Positions 1 through 7,144 of a stretch of 10,887 nt of DNA are shown piece by piece; positions within the stretch are counted from its first letter, which is position 1, and every line of letters begins with the position of its first letter. The stretch lies in assembly GCA_029880625.1 (NCBI GenBank), contig JAOUOA010000045.1, positions 1-10,887 of the forward strand, in the 5' to 3' direction. Under the pieces are notes generated by a model. It was not told where the DNA came from and ran no database searches. It saw only the letters and a list, made by a program, of their open reading frames with translations. Origin of the DNA: Spirochaetia bacterium (lineage in GTDB: Bacteria; Spirochaetota; Leptospiria; Leptospirales; Leptonemataceae). The translations under genes and the position numbers were made by a program.

Positions 1-286
1 ACTCGATTCCGTGATCTTTCATGGATTTTACATGATCCTCTTTATCAAGTCTTGCCAGAAGACCTCCATGAACTCTGGGATGAAGAGTTTTCAATCTTCC
101 TTCCATCATTTCAGGAAATTCTGTATAAGATTCAATCGGGTGAGCGCTAACTCCTGAATCCTGAAGCGCTTTAAGCGTTCCTCCCGTCGATAAGATTTCA
201 ACACTATTTTTTGTAAGAAATTCTGCAAATTCAACAATGCCTGTTTTATCTGAAACTGAAATCAAAGCTCTTTTAATTTTAATCAT
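1..286 (-). CDS. purH: PurH, N-terminal part (AICAR transformylase / IMP cyclohydrolase), cut by the window edge
   Basis: This is the first 95 codons of bifunctional PurH, which carries out the last two steps of purine synthesis (AICAR to FAICAR to IMP) in the cytoplasm. Translating the minus strand from the ATG at 286 gives an N-terminus beginning MIKIKRALISVSDKTGI, then LSTGGT near residue 33 and FPEMMEGRLKTLHPRVHGG around residues 57-75. These are signature motifs of the MGS-like IMP cyclohydrolase domain at the PurH N-terminus. The remainder, including the whole transformylase domain, lies beyond position 1. The start is well supported: an AAGAGGA ribosome site overlaps the purN stop codon, and only 11 bases separate the two genes. 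purN followed by purH is a common bacterial order, so the two are almost certainly co-transcribed. Family assignment is confident; only the C-terminal extent is unknown. Confidence 0.95.
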   Translation of the reverse strand, partial: MIKIKRALISVSDKTGIVEFAEFLTKNSVEILSTGGTLKALQDSGVSAHPIESYTEFPEMMEGRLKTLHPRVHGGLLARLDKEDHVKSMKDHGIE

Positions 287-300
287 CTGTTATCCTCTTA
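287..300 (-). promoter_or_regulatory. Ribosome binding site of purH overlapping the purN stop
   Basis: On the minus strand the sequence reads TAAGAGGATAACAG and then ATG. The purine-rich AAGAGGA overlaps the TAA stop of purN and lies about six bases before the purH start. This fixes the purH start and suggests translational coupling. Confidence 0.75.
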
Positions 301-912
301 ATCCAGTATTTTTACAATTCGACCCGTTATTTGAAGTTTTCCCGCTGAAAACATTTGAACAGCGCGGATTAAAAGCGGATGTTCCTGTTGAAGAATCAAA
401 TTTGACACTTCTTCAAGATCCGCCCCTTCCGGCACCATCACCGGGGCCTGAAGAATAATCGGTCCCGTATCCATGCCCTCATCCATAAAATGAACAGTCG
501 CTCCTGTAACCTTTACGCCTGCTTCAAGAGCCTGTCTCTGCGCATGCATACCGGGAAACGAAGGTAAAAGCGAAGGATGAATATTAATTATTTTACCTTC
601 GTAATCGCGAACCAGCCATTTACTGATAATCCGCATGAAACCCAGAGTCAGGATTAAATCCGGTTTTTCTGCAATAATAGAATCTCTCAGCAGCCGATCA
701 AATTCTTTTCGATCAGGAAGCGATTTATAATCAATGATCTGCACCGGTATGTCGTTTTCAAGCGCATATTTTTCTGCGCCGGTATTATGCCTGTCGCAAA
801 TCACAAGACTGATTCTGCAGCCCTGAATTTCTCTTGTGTCCATGGCTTCCTTGACAGCAATAAAGTTGCTGCCCCGCCCTGAAGCCAGTACAACAATCTT
901 AACCTCTTTCAT
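298..912 (-). CDS. purN: PurN, phosphoribosylglycinamide formyltransferase
   Basis: Cytoplasmic GAR transformylase of purine synthesis, transferring a formyl group from 10-formyltetrahydrofolate to glycinamide ribonucleotide. The 204-residue length is normal for the family. Visible motifs, in order, are the phosphate-binding LASGRGSN (9-16), GFMRI (91-95), the active-site stretch NIHPSLLPSFPG (110-121), TGATVHFMDEGMDTGP (136-151) and QEHPL (176-180). By family comparison the catalytic triad should be N110, H112 and D148, and all three are present. Its ATG overlaps the stop of the upstream small gene as ATGA, and purH follows 11 bases after its own stop, so it is the middle gene of a compact operon. 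PurN rather than formate-dependent PurT is clear from the motifs. I see nothing unusual in the protein. Confidence 0.96.
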   Translation of the reverse strand: MKEVKIVVLASGRGSNFIAVKEAMDTREIQGCRISLVICDRHNTGAEKYALENDIPVQIIDYKSLPDRKEFDRLLRDSIIAEKPDLILTLGFMRIISKWLVRDYEGKIINIHPSLLPSFPGMHAQRQALEAGVKVTGATVHFMDEGMDTGPIILQAPVMVPEGADLEEVSNLILQQEHPLLIRAVQMFSAGKLQITGRIVKILD

Positions 913-1340
913 GAACCTTCCAGCCGAATGGATTGAATGATATTCATCAGAATGCTGACAGTGTCAGGATCTGGAACTTCATCGGAATTATACATTACGA
1001 TCAGAAGCTTACCTTCTTGTCCAATCATGTTCAGGAGCCAGAAACGGTCCTCTTTAATGAATTCACATGCAAGGCATGGGCCTGCCTGAATTTTAAATGA
1101 AGCAATTTTTTCCGGGTCAAAGGAGATTCCCATCTGAGAAAGGTATTGAGTCATTTCATCTTCCAGATTAACCGGCTCATCATTTTTCTGTGCGGAAACA
1201 ACCTGAAGTGCGCCGCCGCCCATAGGATCAAAAAATGCAGGAATATCTTCAATGATCTCCATTTCCCAGTGAGAAGGGAACTTCAATTTAAAGAAAGGTC
1301 CCTGAAATTCCACAAGCTGTAAAGGTTCGTCCGAATCCAT
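909..1340 (-). CDS. Small unassigned protein upstream of purN
   Basis: A 143-residue protein that I cannot assign to a named family. It has no signal peptide or membrane segment and is rich in acidic residues. The opening pattern FKLKFPSHWEMEIIEDIPAF (18-37), followed by a GGGALQVVSA strand (42-51), recalls small alpha/beta folds of the PsbP/DcrB or DUF3805 type, in which an F.FP..W motif begins the domain; this is only a resemblance. Its stop overlaps the purN start (ATGA), so it is probably translated together with purN, but nothing in the protein suggests a purine enzyme. The start is uncertain: the ATG at 1340 has only AACAGG directly against it and no well-spaced ribosome site. A possible -35 hexamer lies close upstream, leaving little or no leader. 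It reads as a real gene because of its gap-free coupling to purN and its normal amino-acid composition. Confidence 0.75.
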   Translation of the reverse strand: MDSDEPLQLVEFQGPFFKLKFPSHWEMEIIEDIPAFFDPMGGGALQVVSAQKNDEPVNLEDEMTQYLSQMGISFDPEKIASFKIQAGPCLACEFIKEDRFWLLNMIGQEGKLLIVMYNSDEVPDPDTVSILMNIIQSIRLEGS

Positions 1341-1345
1341 CCTGT

Positions 1346-1374
1346 TACACTTTTAGCTGCAGGTCTTCTGTCAA
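1346..1374 (-). promoter_or_regulatory. Possible promoter for the purN operon
   Basis: The minus strand shows a perfect TTGACA at 1369-1374. The facing -10 is poor: AGTGTA at a 17-base spacing, or TGTAAC at 19. Transcription from here would begin at or very close to the ATG at 1340, leaving practically no leader. The -35 match is clear; the promoter assignment is tentative. Confidence 0.3.
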
Positions 1375-1440
1375 TCGAACTTCTTTGAAAGCGTCAACTT
1401 TCTACTTGACCCTCCGGAATAAATTTGCCATTTTACTTTT

Positions 1441-2607
1441 ATGAGAGAAAAGAATCTGCCGGGAATCGCTTATTTAAGTTTGATTACTCTGCCTTCCGTT
1501 CTTTTATTTTCTCTTGCTCTGATTCTTTTTTCCTTATTAATTTTTACATATCTTATTACAGTGATTGTTCTATTTCCTGTTTTCTACTCTGTCATTTATT
1601 TCCTTTATTCATCACGGACAGATGAGGATGAAATCCACTATGCAAAAACAAATGATGGCTGGAATCTTGCGCTCCATCGCTATAAGCCAAACCTTCCTTC
1701 AAAACATTATCCGGTAATTTTTCTTCACGGCATTTTTGTGAACCGCTACAGCGTCGACCTGGACAGAGAGCACAGCATGGCCGCATATCTGCAGCGCCTC
1801 GGCTATGATGTTTTTGTTCCCGATCTGCGCGCCAAAGGAAAATCATTTTTTCAAAACAAAAAAGCGCCTGAATATTCCTTTGATGACCTTGCACGTGAGG
1901 ATGGACCTTCCATCATCAAAGCAGTAAAAATACTGACAGGTGAAAAAAAAGTTCACTGGATCGGACACAGCATGGGAGGAATGATCGGATATTCCGCCGC
2001 TGCAAATCCAGTCTGTGCAAAAAGCATCCAGTCGCTTGTTACTGTATCAGCACCGGGGAAATCTGACTTTATCAGAAATGGCCCATGGTATTCCTTTATC
2101 CGATATAAGTTTTTTGTTAAATTTTTTAATCTCAAGATTCTTGCAAAACTTGCAATTCCTTTTACAGGGATAGCAGACCTGCCTCCTGAGAATTTTATTT
2201 ACAGCCGTGAAAACCTTTCGGCAAATACAATGCGGAAACTCAAAATGAACGCTGTGGAAAATACTTCACCTCTTATGCTGACTCAGCTTGCTTCCTGGAT
2301 AAAGACCGGAAAAGAAATTTCTCTCGATGGCAAATATAATTACGCCGAAACTTTTAAGAAAATCAAATGTCCCTCTTTATTTCTCGGAGGAATGAAGGAT
2401 CAAATTGCGAATCCAGCCGGAGTAGTGCATGCATATCAGGACTGCGGAAGCAGAAATAAAAAACTGATCTTATACGGAAAAAACCATAACGGAAAGTCTG
2501 ATTTCTGCCACATGGGAATGATAATGGGCAGAAAAGCGCCTGATGAGGTTTTTCCAGAAATTTTAAAATGGCTGAATCAACACGATAAAAAAGGAAAAAC
2601 AAAATGA
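1441..2607 (+). CDS. Membrane-anchored alpha/beta hydrolase (lipase/esterase-like)
   Basis: A 388-residue serine hydrolase. Residues 8-56 are strongly hydrophobic and could form two membrane helices, so the catalytic domain is probably membrane-bound. That domain follows with oxyanion-loop FLHGIF (94-99), nucleophile elbow GHSMGG with S177, the acid in LGGMKDQ (D320), and a candidate catalytic histidine H357 in FCHMGMIMG near the C-terminus. The whole alpha/beta hydrolase triad is therefore visible. The substrate is unknown; lipid or ester hydrolysis is plausible. The gene overlaps the next one by ATGA, and the partner is also an esterase-like enzyme, suggesting a two-gene envelope lipid unit. 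No ribosome site is visible before ATG 1441. A TTGAC hexamer at 1406-1410 on the plus strand hints at a nearby promoter with a very short leader, or at a later true start. Confidence 0.85.
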   Translation: MREKNLPGIAYLSLITLPSVLLFSLALILFSLLIFTYLITVIVLFPVFYSVIYFLYSSRTDEDEIHYAKTNDGWNLALHRYKPNLPSKHYPVIFLHGIFVNRYSVDLDREHSMAAYLQRLGYDVFVPDLRAKGKSFFQNKKAPEYSFDDLAREDGPSIIKAVKILTGEKKVHWIGHSMGGMIGYSAAANPVCAKSIQSLVTVSAPGKSDFIRNGPWYSFIRYKFFVKFFNLKILAKLAIPFTGIADLPPENFIYSRENLSANTMRKLKMNAVENTSPLMLTQLASWIKTGKEISLDGKYNYAETFKKIKCPSLFLGGMKDQIANPAGVVHAYQDCGSRNKKLILYGKNHNGKSDFCHMGMIMGRKAPDEVFPEILKWLNQHDKKGKTK

Positions 2608-3506
2608 AAAAGCAAATCGTTTCTATCGTATATAGTCTTTCTGTATTTATAATGTCAATTTATACATCATACTTACATCGCCTTCATGATTTTCAAAAAA
2701 ACTTTACAGAAATAAAAGATCTTTTTTTTAAAAGAAAGATTTTTCTGACTGCAGGAGCTTCCGTTGTATTTTTTTTCACAGCTGCGAACTGCAAACAGGA
2801 TTACCTTCGCGGAAAAAGCCCGGGGCGTGATTATTTCAGCAGAGATTTTCATTGCAAAAAAACTCTAATCCCTGCAGAACAAAAAGAAAAATACCTGATT
2901 TATTATGACGAATTCAGAAAAAAAATCTTTGTTAAAACTGAAAAAAAGAGCGTTTTTGCCGTCATCACAGGAGATTCTACATCCGCACTTTTTTTTCCTG
3001 AACGTCTCACAAAGTACGTTCCTGGATTTGAAATTATAAATCGCGGCATAGGCGGAGATACAACATACATGCTCCTGCGCAGACTGGATGAAGATATCGT
3101 CTCTTTAAATCCGAAAACCATAATCATTGAAATCGGAGGGAATGATATTCTGGGAGGCAGGTGTATTTCAGCAGCGCTTCAGAATACGGATCTGATTCTC
3201 AATCACCTGTTAAGTAGACTGCCGACAGCGCAAATTATTCTTGTCAGCATTCCGCCGGTCAGTGCCTGGAAAGCAAATTCCATCACTCCTTTTTACAACA
3301 GAAAACTGGAATACCTTGCAGATCGCTACAGCCGCGTCCAGTTTATGGATCTCTGGGTGCATCTTTCAGAAGAAGATAAGCCCATGTTGAAGAAAAAATA
3401 CAGATTTTTTTTCCCGGACGGGAAACTGGACTACGTGCATTTAAACGAAGAGGGGTATAGAAAATGGGGTGAAATGCTGATTCCAATTTTGAAAAAAATC
3501 AGATGA
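2604..3506 (+). CDS. SGNH/GDSL-type hydrolase with N-terminal membrane segment(s)
   Basis: A 300-residue protein with the four SGNH blocks in order: GDSTS with nucleophile S125, the glycine block NRGIGGDTT (146-154), GGND with N180, and DYVHLN with D276 and H279. This is the platelet-activating-factor acetylhydrolase/TesA-like superfamily, covering lysophospholipases, esterases and acetyl-ester hydrolases. The exact substrate cannot be read from sequence. Two hydrophobic stretches precede the domain, at roughly 5-24 and 46-62. The second ends in TAANC, so C63 could be a relaxed spirochaetal lipobox if translation really begins downstream. The start at 2604 is nevertheless well supported by AAGGA about eight bases upstream and by the ATGA overlap with the hydrolase gene before it. 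The product is therefore probably attached to the inner membrane with the active domain outside, and is likely made together with its neighbour. Confidence 0.88.
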   Translation: MKKQIVSIVYSLSVFIMSIYTSYLHRLHDFQKNFTEIKDLFFKRKIFLTAGASVVFFFTAANCKQDYLRGKSPGRDYFSRDFHCKKTLIPAEQKEKYLIYYDEFRKKIFVKTEKKSVFAVITGDSTSALFFPERLTKYVPGFEIINRGIGGDTTYMLLRRLDEDIVSLNPKTIIIEIGGNDILGGRCISAALQNTDLILNHLLSRLPTAQIILVSIPPVSAWKANSITPFYNRKLEYLADRYSRVQFMDLWVHLSEEDKPMLKKKYRFFFPDGKLDYVHLNEEGYRKWGEMLIPILKKIR

Positions 3507-3526
3507 GAACTACTTTTTTTTCTCAA
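3504..3526. terminator. Weak possible bidirectional terminator between converging genes
   Basis: The plus-strand gene and metW converge with only three bases between their stop codons. A short inverted repeat, TGAGAA with TTCTCA, spans the junction; the plus strand has an A run before it and a T run within it. The stem is short and AT-rich, so this is a position-based suggestion rather than a strong hairpin. Confidence 0.25.
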
Positions 3527-4097
3527 TTAAGGCAAGTGCCTCTTCTGCAAATAAATTCGGCATAAACAGGACCTTTCGATTTTCAGTATAGTAAGCATTT
3601 TGAAGCTGAACAAAATCAAGACTTTTGCAGAAATCCTGAAAATCATCGACCGAGCAGACATGAAGGTTCGGACTTTCATACCATGAATACGGCATTGTAT
3701 TTGTTACCGGCGCTCTGCCTCCGAACATAATCTGGAGCCGGATTCTCCAGTAAGCGAAATTATCATATCCGACAATCACTCTCTGTCCTACACGAAATGC
3801 TTCATGAAGAACATTCGCAGGCGAAACAAGCTCCTGCAGCGTTCCCATTAAAAGAATATAATCAAAACTGTCTGAATCATGCTGATCCAGGCCGTCCATA
3901 ACGTCTCCCTGGTGTACAACCAGTCCGCGCTCAATGCAGCGGGCAAGCATTTCAGGATCTTTTTCTACCGCTTCTCCTTTGACTTTTTTCCCTTTAACAA
4001 GACGTTCCAGAAAACCGCCGTCTCCGGCCCCAAGATCCAGAACCCGGGATTTTTCAGGGATCCATTTAAATGCTGATTCATAAATTCCTCCAAGCAT
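3510..4097 (-). CDS. metW: MetW, methionine biosynthesis protein (methyltransferase fold)
   Basis: A 195-residue MetW-family protein with a Rossmann methyltransferase fold. The SAM-binding motif I is VLDLGAGDGGFL (19-30), followed by an acidic E45 and the QGDV stretch (63-66). Family-typical MetW segments are TLQEL (86-90), HEAFRVGQRVIVGYDNFAYW (98-117) and MPYSWYESPNLH (135-146). MetW is known as the partner of MetX and is needed for efficient homoserine acylation in several bacteria. The gene order supports this: the metX stop and the metW start share one base (TAATG), implying translational coupling. Length is normal and I see no defect in the motifs. A function as an independent methyltransferase cannot be excluded, but the metX-metW arrangement makes methionine biosynthesis by far the best reading. 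Confidence 0.95.
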   Translation of the reverse strand: MLGGIYESAFKWIPEKSRVLDLGAGDGGFLERLVKGKKVKGEAVEKDPEMLARCIERGLVVHQGDVMDGLDQHDSDSFDYILLMGTLQELVSPANVLHEAFRVGQRVIVGYDNFAYWRIRLQIMFGGRAPVTNTMPYSWYESPNLHVCSVDDFQDFCKSLDFVQLQNAYYTENRKVLFMPNLFAEEALALIEKKK

Positions 4098-5287
4098 TAA
4101 TCAGAATCTCCTTCACTAATCGATTCCTGATTCATGTATTCCATATGGAGAAAGTTTTTCATAATTCTGGAAAACTCAGGATTGTTAATTAAAAAAGAGT
4201 CATGCCCGTACTGCGTACCCAGATTGCAGTATGTTACAGTTGCATTTGATCGCTTCAGTGCTTTTACCAGCTCTTTGGACTGACCCGGGGGATAAAGCCA
4301 ATCTGATTCAAATGAAATCACAAGAAATCTTGAGCGGATATTTCTGAGCACTTCGTTATGCGGACGGTCTTCAAGAAAATCAAACATATCTATTGCTTTC
4401 GTAATGAAAAGATACGTATTGGGATCGAATCTTTTTACAAAACTTTCTCCCTGATAATGAAGATAGCTTTCAATGGAATACAGAGGAAAAATTTCCTCCG
4501 GCTCGGCAACTCTCTGCAGTTTTCGTCCGAATTTTGTCTTCATGGAATATTCGCTGAGATAGGTAATATGACCAATCATCCTTGCAACAGCAAGGCCGTG
4601 GTCCGGCGGCATTGTCTGATCATAATAATCTCCGTTTTTCCAGTTCGGATCGGTTAAGATCGCCTGTCTGCCGACTTCATTAAATGCAATCTGCATTGCA
4701 CTGTGCGCCATGGATGTTGCAATCGGAATGCAGGTTGTAACCATTTCGGGATAATCCAGAGCCCAGATCAGCGCCTGCATCCCTCCCATGGAACCGCCAA
4801 CCACGCTGAAAAGCTTTTCAATCCCAAGGAAATCCAACAACCTTTTCTGTGCTGCAACCATATCACGTATGCTGATTTGAGGGAAAGACATTCCAAAACG
4901 CTTGTTTGTTTCAGGATTGATCGAAGATGGACCGGTTGAACCATTGCATCCGCCAATCACATTGGATGCGATGACAAAAAACTTATCGGTATCAATTGCT
5001 TTTCCGGGACCGACATGAAAATCCCACCACCCAGGCCTTCCTGTCTCGGGATTGATCCCTGCAATATAAGCATCTCCAGAAAGGGCATGACAGACCAGGA
5101 CTGCATTGCTTTTTTCCGGATTGAGAGTCCCGATTGTCATAAAATTCAAATCAATTTTTTTAAATTCATAGCCGGATTGCGTACGAATCCCAGGAAGAGT
5201 TACGGTTTTTGTGTGGGTAATCCCCAGATCAGAATGATAATTTTTGATCTTTTGGTCCTGAAGATCATATGATGTATTTTCTTTCAT
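4097..5287 (-). CDS. metX: MetX, homoserine O-acetyltransferase
   Basis: A 396-residue alpha/beta-hydrolase-fold acyltransferase that activates homoserine with an acyl group, the first committed step to methionine. Motifs include LVCHALSGDA (64-73), the NVIGGCNGSTGPSS segment (109-122), nucleophile elbow GGSMGGMQ with S166, the EVGRQAILTDPNWKNG segment (204-219), the acid SFESDWLYPP with D329, and GHDSFL with H362. The triad S166-D329-H362 is complete. Acetyl-CoA is the likely donor given the close resemblance to remembered leptospiral MetX, but some MetX proteins use succinyl-CoA and sequence alone does not settle this. The ATG at 5287 lacks a clear ribosome site: GGAT lies about 13 bases away, and TATAAT overlaps the start. 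No in-frame ATG, GTG or TTG follows closely, so this start is kept. No SAM-riboswitch-like structure is visible in the 118-base upstream gap. Confidence 0.96.
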   Translation of the reverse strand: MKENTSYDLQDQKIKNYHSDLGITHTKTVTLPGIRTQSGYEFKKIDLNFMTIGTLNPEKSNAVLVCHALSGDAYIAGINPETGRPGWWDFHVGPGKAIDTDKFFVIASNVIGGCNGSTGPSSINPETNKRFGMSFPQISIRDMVAAQKRLLDFLGIEKLFSVVGGSMGGMQALIWALDYPEMVTTCIPIATSMAHSAMQIAFNEVGRQAILTDPNWKNGDYYDQTMPPDHGLAVARMIGHITYLSEYSMKTKFGRKLQRVAEPEEIFPLYSIESYLHYQGESFVKRFDPNTYLFITKAIDMFDFLEDRPHNEVLRNIRSRFLVISFESDWLYPPGQSKELVKALKRSNATVTYCNLGTQYGHDSFLINNPEFSRIMKNFLHMEYMNQESISEGDSD

Positions 5288-5349
5288 TATAAATTGCTAA
5301 TCCGGGCAAAATTACTCATTCAGGTATCAATTTTTTTTCTGCACATCTC

Positions 5350-5387
5350 AGGTAAAATAAAAAAACTCAATTAAATAGACTTTACCT
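5350..5387. repeat. Inverted repeat in the gap before metX
   Basis: AGGTAAA and TTTACCT form a perfect seven-base inverted repeat separated by 24 AT-rich bases that include a run of seven Ts on the minus strand. It lies between the stop of the six-helix membrane protein and metX. It could be a weak terminator for the upstream operon or a regulatory site for metX. The long loop makes a strong hairpin doubtful. Confidence 0.3.
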
Positions 5388-5405
5388 TTCCATTATCGGA
5401 CAGCT

Positions 5406-5981
5406 TCAGGATTTCCTTTTCCTCGATATTTTTTTAATTTTGGCCCTGTAAAAAGAATCAATTCCGGAAAAAACAGCGGAAAACAGAACTGCCGCCAGAA
5501 CCAGCTGAACATGATTTTTTGAAATCAGGGGATAATGATCAAGAAACGAGTAAGCAAGCATACCTGCAGTAAAATAAAAAGAATAAAATTTTATTCCACT
5601 CCTGAGCCCTGTATGCCTTAAAAAGAGAATCCCCAGTACAAAGCGTACAAGAGAAGAAAAATCACTGCTGATTCTCGAACCAAGAACAATCGTAACAGGC
5701 AAACCCACGATGATCCTTAAAAAATACTCCATCTGCCGGTACTTCTGCAGCCGGATCAGAGAAAAGGATTTCATAACCATTAAAATGGACGACAGTAAAA
5801 ATTCCAGAGAGGCTCCGGCTATATAAAATTTTGAGGGAAATCCTTCAGATACTTTAAAATTCAAAAAAATCAGAGGAACGCAAAAGGGAAAGACAAGCAT
5901 AAGAAGAGAATACCCGGCGCCGATTAGTATCTGACGATCCAGGTAATTTTTTTTTTTTCTATCGCGGGATAACGCCAACAA
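5406..5981 (-). CDS. Six-helix integral membrane protein following exbD
   Basis: A 191-residue membrane protein that I do not recognise. About six hydrophobic segments are visible (roughly 19-42, 52-76, 84-104, 108-125, 129-152 and 157-178). The N-terminus is basic (RDRKKK) and so is the tail (KIKKISRKRKS), suggesting both ends are cytoplasmic. The gene starts inside exbD, overlapping its 3' end by 23 bases. The start codon is TTG at 5981, and the sequence AAGGA about six bases before it makes this unusual start credible. It should therefore be translated together with exbD. It occupies the place where tonB often sits, but it has no proline-rich linker and no TonB C-terminal domain, so it is not TonB. 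A role beside the ExbB/ExbD motor is inferred from position alone. Confidence 0.75.
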   Translation of the reverse strand: MLALSRDRKKKNYLDRQILIGAGYSLLMLVFPFCVPLIFLNFKVSEGFPSKFYIAGASLEFLLSSILMVMKSFSLIRLQKYRQMEYFLRIIVGLPVTIVLGSRISSDFSSLVRFVLGILFLRHTGLRSGIKFYSFYFTAGMLAYSFLDHYPLISKNHVQLVLAAVLFSAVFSGIDSFYRAKIKKISRKRKS

Positions 5982-6360
5982 AAATCTTCCTTGCGCCGGT
6001 TGCTTTGATCAGATCCAGGGTCTCCACTACAATGCCATGCTGTGACTGAACATCTGCATTGAGAACAATATCAGCATCCTTTTCCTGAAGATGCGCCGAA
6101 ATTTTATTTTTTAATTCCTCCCTGGAAATTTGACTTCCATTCAGATACAGATGCCCTTCCCTGTCCAGGCCGACATGAAGCTTATTTTCCCCGTAACTTG
6201 AAGAAGATTGAGCCCCGGGAAGAACAATATCAATTCCAGTATTTAAAAGACCCGGTGCTGCAATCATAAAGATGATCAGAAGAACAAGAATAATATCCGT
6301 AAAAGGCGTGATGTTAATACCGCTCATATATTCGCCATTCCTATATTTTTTATAATTCAT
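5959..6360 (-). CDS. exbD: ExbD/TolR-family biopolymer transport protein
   Basis: A 133-residue ExbD/TolR protein with a short cytoplasmic N-terminus, one membrane helix at about 20-38 and a periplasmic domain. The helix carries the conserved aspartate D22 in ITPFTDIILVLLIIFMI, the residue that conducts protons in this family. Downstream segments GIDIVLPGA (42-50), the DREGHLYLNG strand pair and the end KATGARKIFVGVIPR match the ExbD periplasmic fold. It works with ExbB to convert the proton gradient into movement of TonB, or of TolA in Tol systems. exbB ends one base before this start, with AGGGGATGAT before the ATG as ribosome site, so both subunits should be made in balance. ExbD rather than TolR is favoured by the nearby Bfd and FecR genes; no tolA, tolB or pal is in the window. 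Confidence 0.92.
   Translation of the reverse strand: MNYKKYRNGEYMSGINITPFTDIILVLLIIFMIAAPGLLNTGIDIVLPGAQSSSSYGENKLHVGLDREGHLYLNGSQISREELKNKISAHLQEKDADIVLNADVQSQHGIVVETLDLIKATGARKIFVGVIPR
5981..5991 (-). promoter_or_regulatory. Ribosome site and TTG start inside the exbD 3' end
   Basis: On the minus strand AAGGAAGATTT precedes TTGTTGGCG, placing AAGGA about six bases before a TTG start within the last codons of exbD. This supports TTG as the true start of the membrane-protein gene. Confidence 0.6.
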
Positions 6361-6361
6361 A

Positions 6362-6997
6362 TCATCCCCTGTTCTGCAAAAGGAGCATCTTCAGACGGCT
6401 TGCAGAAATTTCAATTTTCATGAGCATCGCCTCAACTTTTTTTCTGTAAAAGTTATATGCCATCGTCGAAGGAATGGCGACAATTAAGCCCCCTGCTGTT
6501 GCAACAAGAGCTTCTGCGATTCCAGCATTCAAACCGGAAGATCCTTCGCTTCCCATATCCAGGCTGACAAATGCTCTGATGATTCCCAGTACCGTACCAA
6601 GAAGACCGATAAAAGGGCTTACGCTACCCAGAGTGGCAAGCAGGGTTAAATAGCGCTCCATTTCCGGAATTTTTTCAGCAATAGCTCGGTCTTTTACTTC
6701 TTCATAATCGTCTGATTTTAAAGATAAAACATTTTCAGAATGCATCAGGCATTCTGAAAGGATGTAGCCGGCGGGTGATTTTTCATTTCGAAAACGTTCT
6801 TTTAATTCGATGCTTTGATGACGATCCAGAAAGGATCCTGCATCCAGAAGGATTTCAGCCGGTCGGACAGCCCTTTCTTTAAAATACATCCAGCGTTCAA
6901 TAATGATAATTAATGAGATTAAAAATGCAATCAGAAGAATGATCAGCGTAGGGCCGCCGGAAAGGATCATTGTGGAAAGGTGAAACGAGTCCATCAT
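6362..6997 (-). CDS. exbB: ExbB/TolQ/MotA-family proton channel protein
   Basis: A 211-residue MotA/TolQ/ExbB-family protein. The first membrane helix is at about 14-36 and is followed by a cytoplasmic region of some 90 residues. The two signature helices then come as a segment around LATLGSVSPFIGLLGTVLGI and a segment around EALVATAGGLIVAIPSTMAY. It forms the pentameric proton channel around the ExbD dimer in the inner membrane. Two consecutive ATG codons (6997 and 6994) could serve as start, and no strong ribosome site precedes either. exbD follows directly. The gap of 147 bases to the bfd gene holds an AT-rich stem and a 17-base inverted repeat, so exbB may have its own promoter. I could not find a convincing -35/-10 pair there. 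Confidence 0.92.
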   Translation of the reverse strand: MMDSFHLSTMILSGGPTLIILLIAFLISLIIIIERWMYFKERAVRPAEILLDAGSFLDRHQSIELKERFRNEKSPAGYILSECLMHSENVLSLKSDDYEEVKDRAIAEKIPEMERYLTLLATLGSVSPFIGLLGTVLGIIRAFVSLDMGSEGSSGLNAGIAEALVATAGGLIVAIPSTMAYNFYRKKVEAMLMKIEISASRLKMLLLQNRG

Positions 6998-7073
6998 AGC
7001 TTAATTTTATAAACAGATGTCTCCTGACAAGCTGATTCTTTCCTTAAAAAGACAATTCTTGAGCCTTCACAAG

Positions 7074-7090
7074 ATTCAATCAGTCTGAAT
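7074..7090. repeat. Inverted repeat ATTCA-N7-TGAAT upstream of exbB
   Basis: ATTCA (7074-7078) and TGAAT (7086-7090) are exact reverse complements seven bases apart, about 77 bases before the exbB start in a non-coding gap. It has the size of a dimeric repressor site. It does not match the Fur consensus well, and it could be chance in AT-rich DNA. Confidence 0.3.
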
Positions 7091-7144
7091 AATCTTATAA
7101 AAATAAAAAGATTACCAAATGAGACGTCAGCATACGCTCATAAA

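Noticed and set aside
237..458. Open frame on the plus strand over the purN/purH junction
   Set aside because: It crosses two well-supported minus-strand genes and has a low-complexity proline-rich end with no known motif.
4703..4939. Open frame on the plus strand opposite metX
   Set aside because: It lies wholly within metX, which has a complete catalytic triad and family motifs; the opposite frame shows no domain.
5288..5405. Possible SAM riboswitch before metX
   Set aside because: The gap is only 118 bases, very AT-rich, and I could not find the multi-stem arrangement or conserved cores of known SAM riboswitch classes. Only one seven-base inverted repeat with a long loop is present.
5406..5981. 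TonB or a TonB-like protein after exbD
   Set aside because: The position suggested it, but the protein has about six membrane helices, no proline-rich linker and no C-terminal TonB domain.
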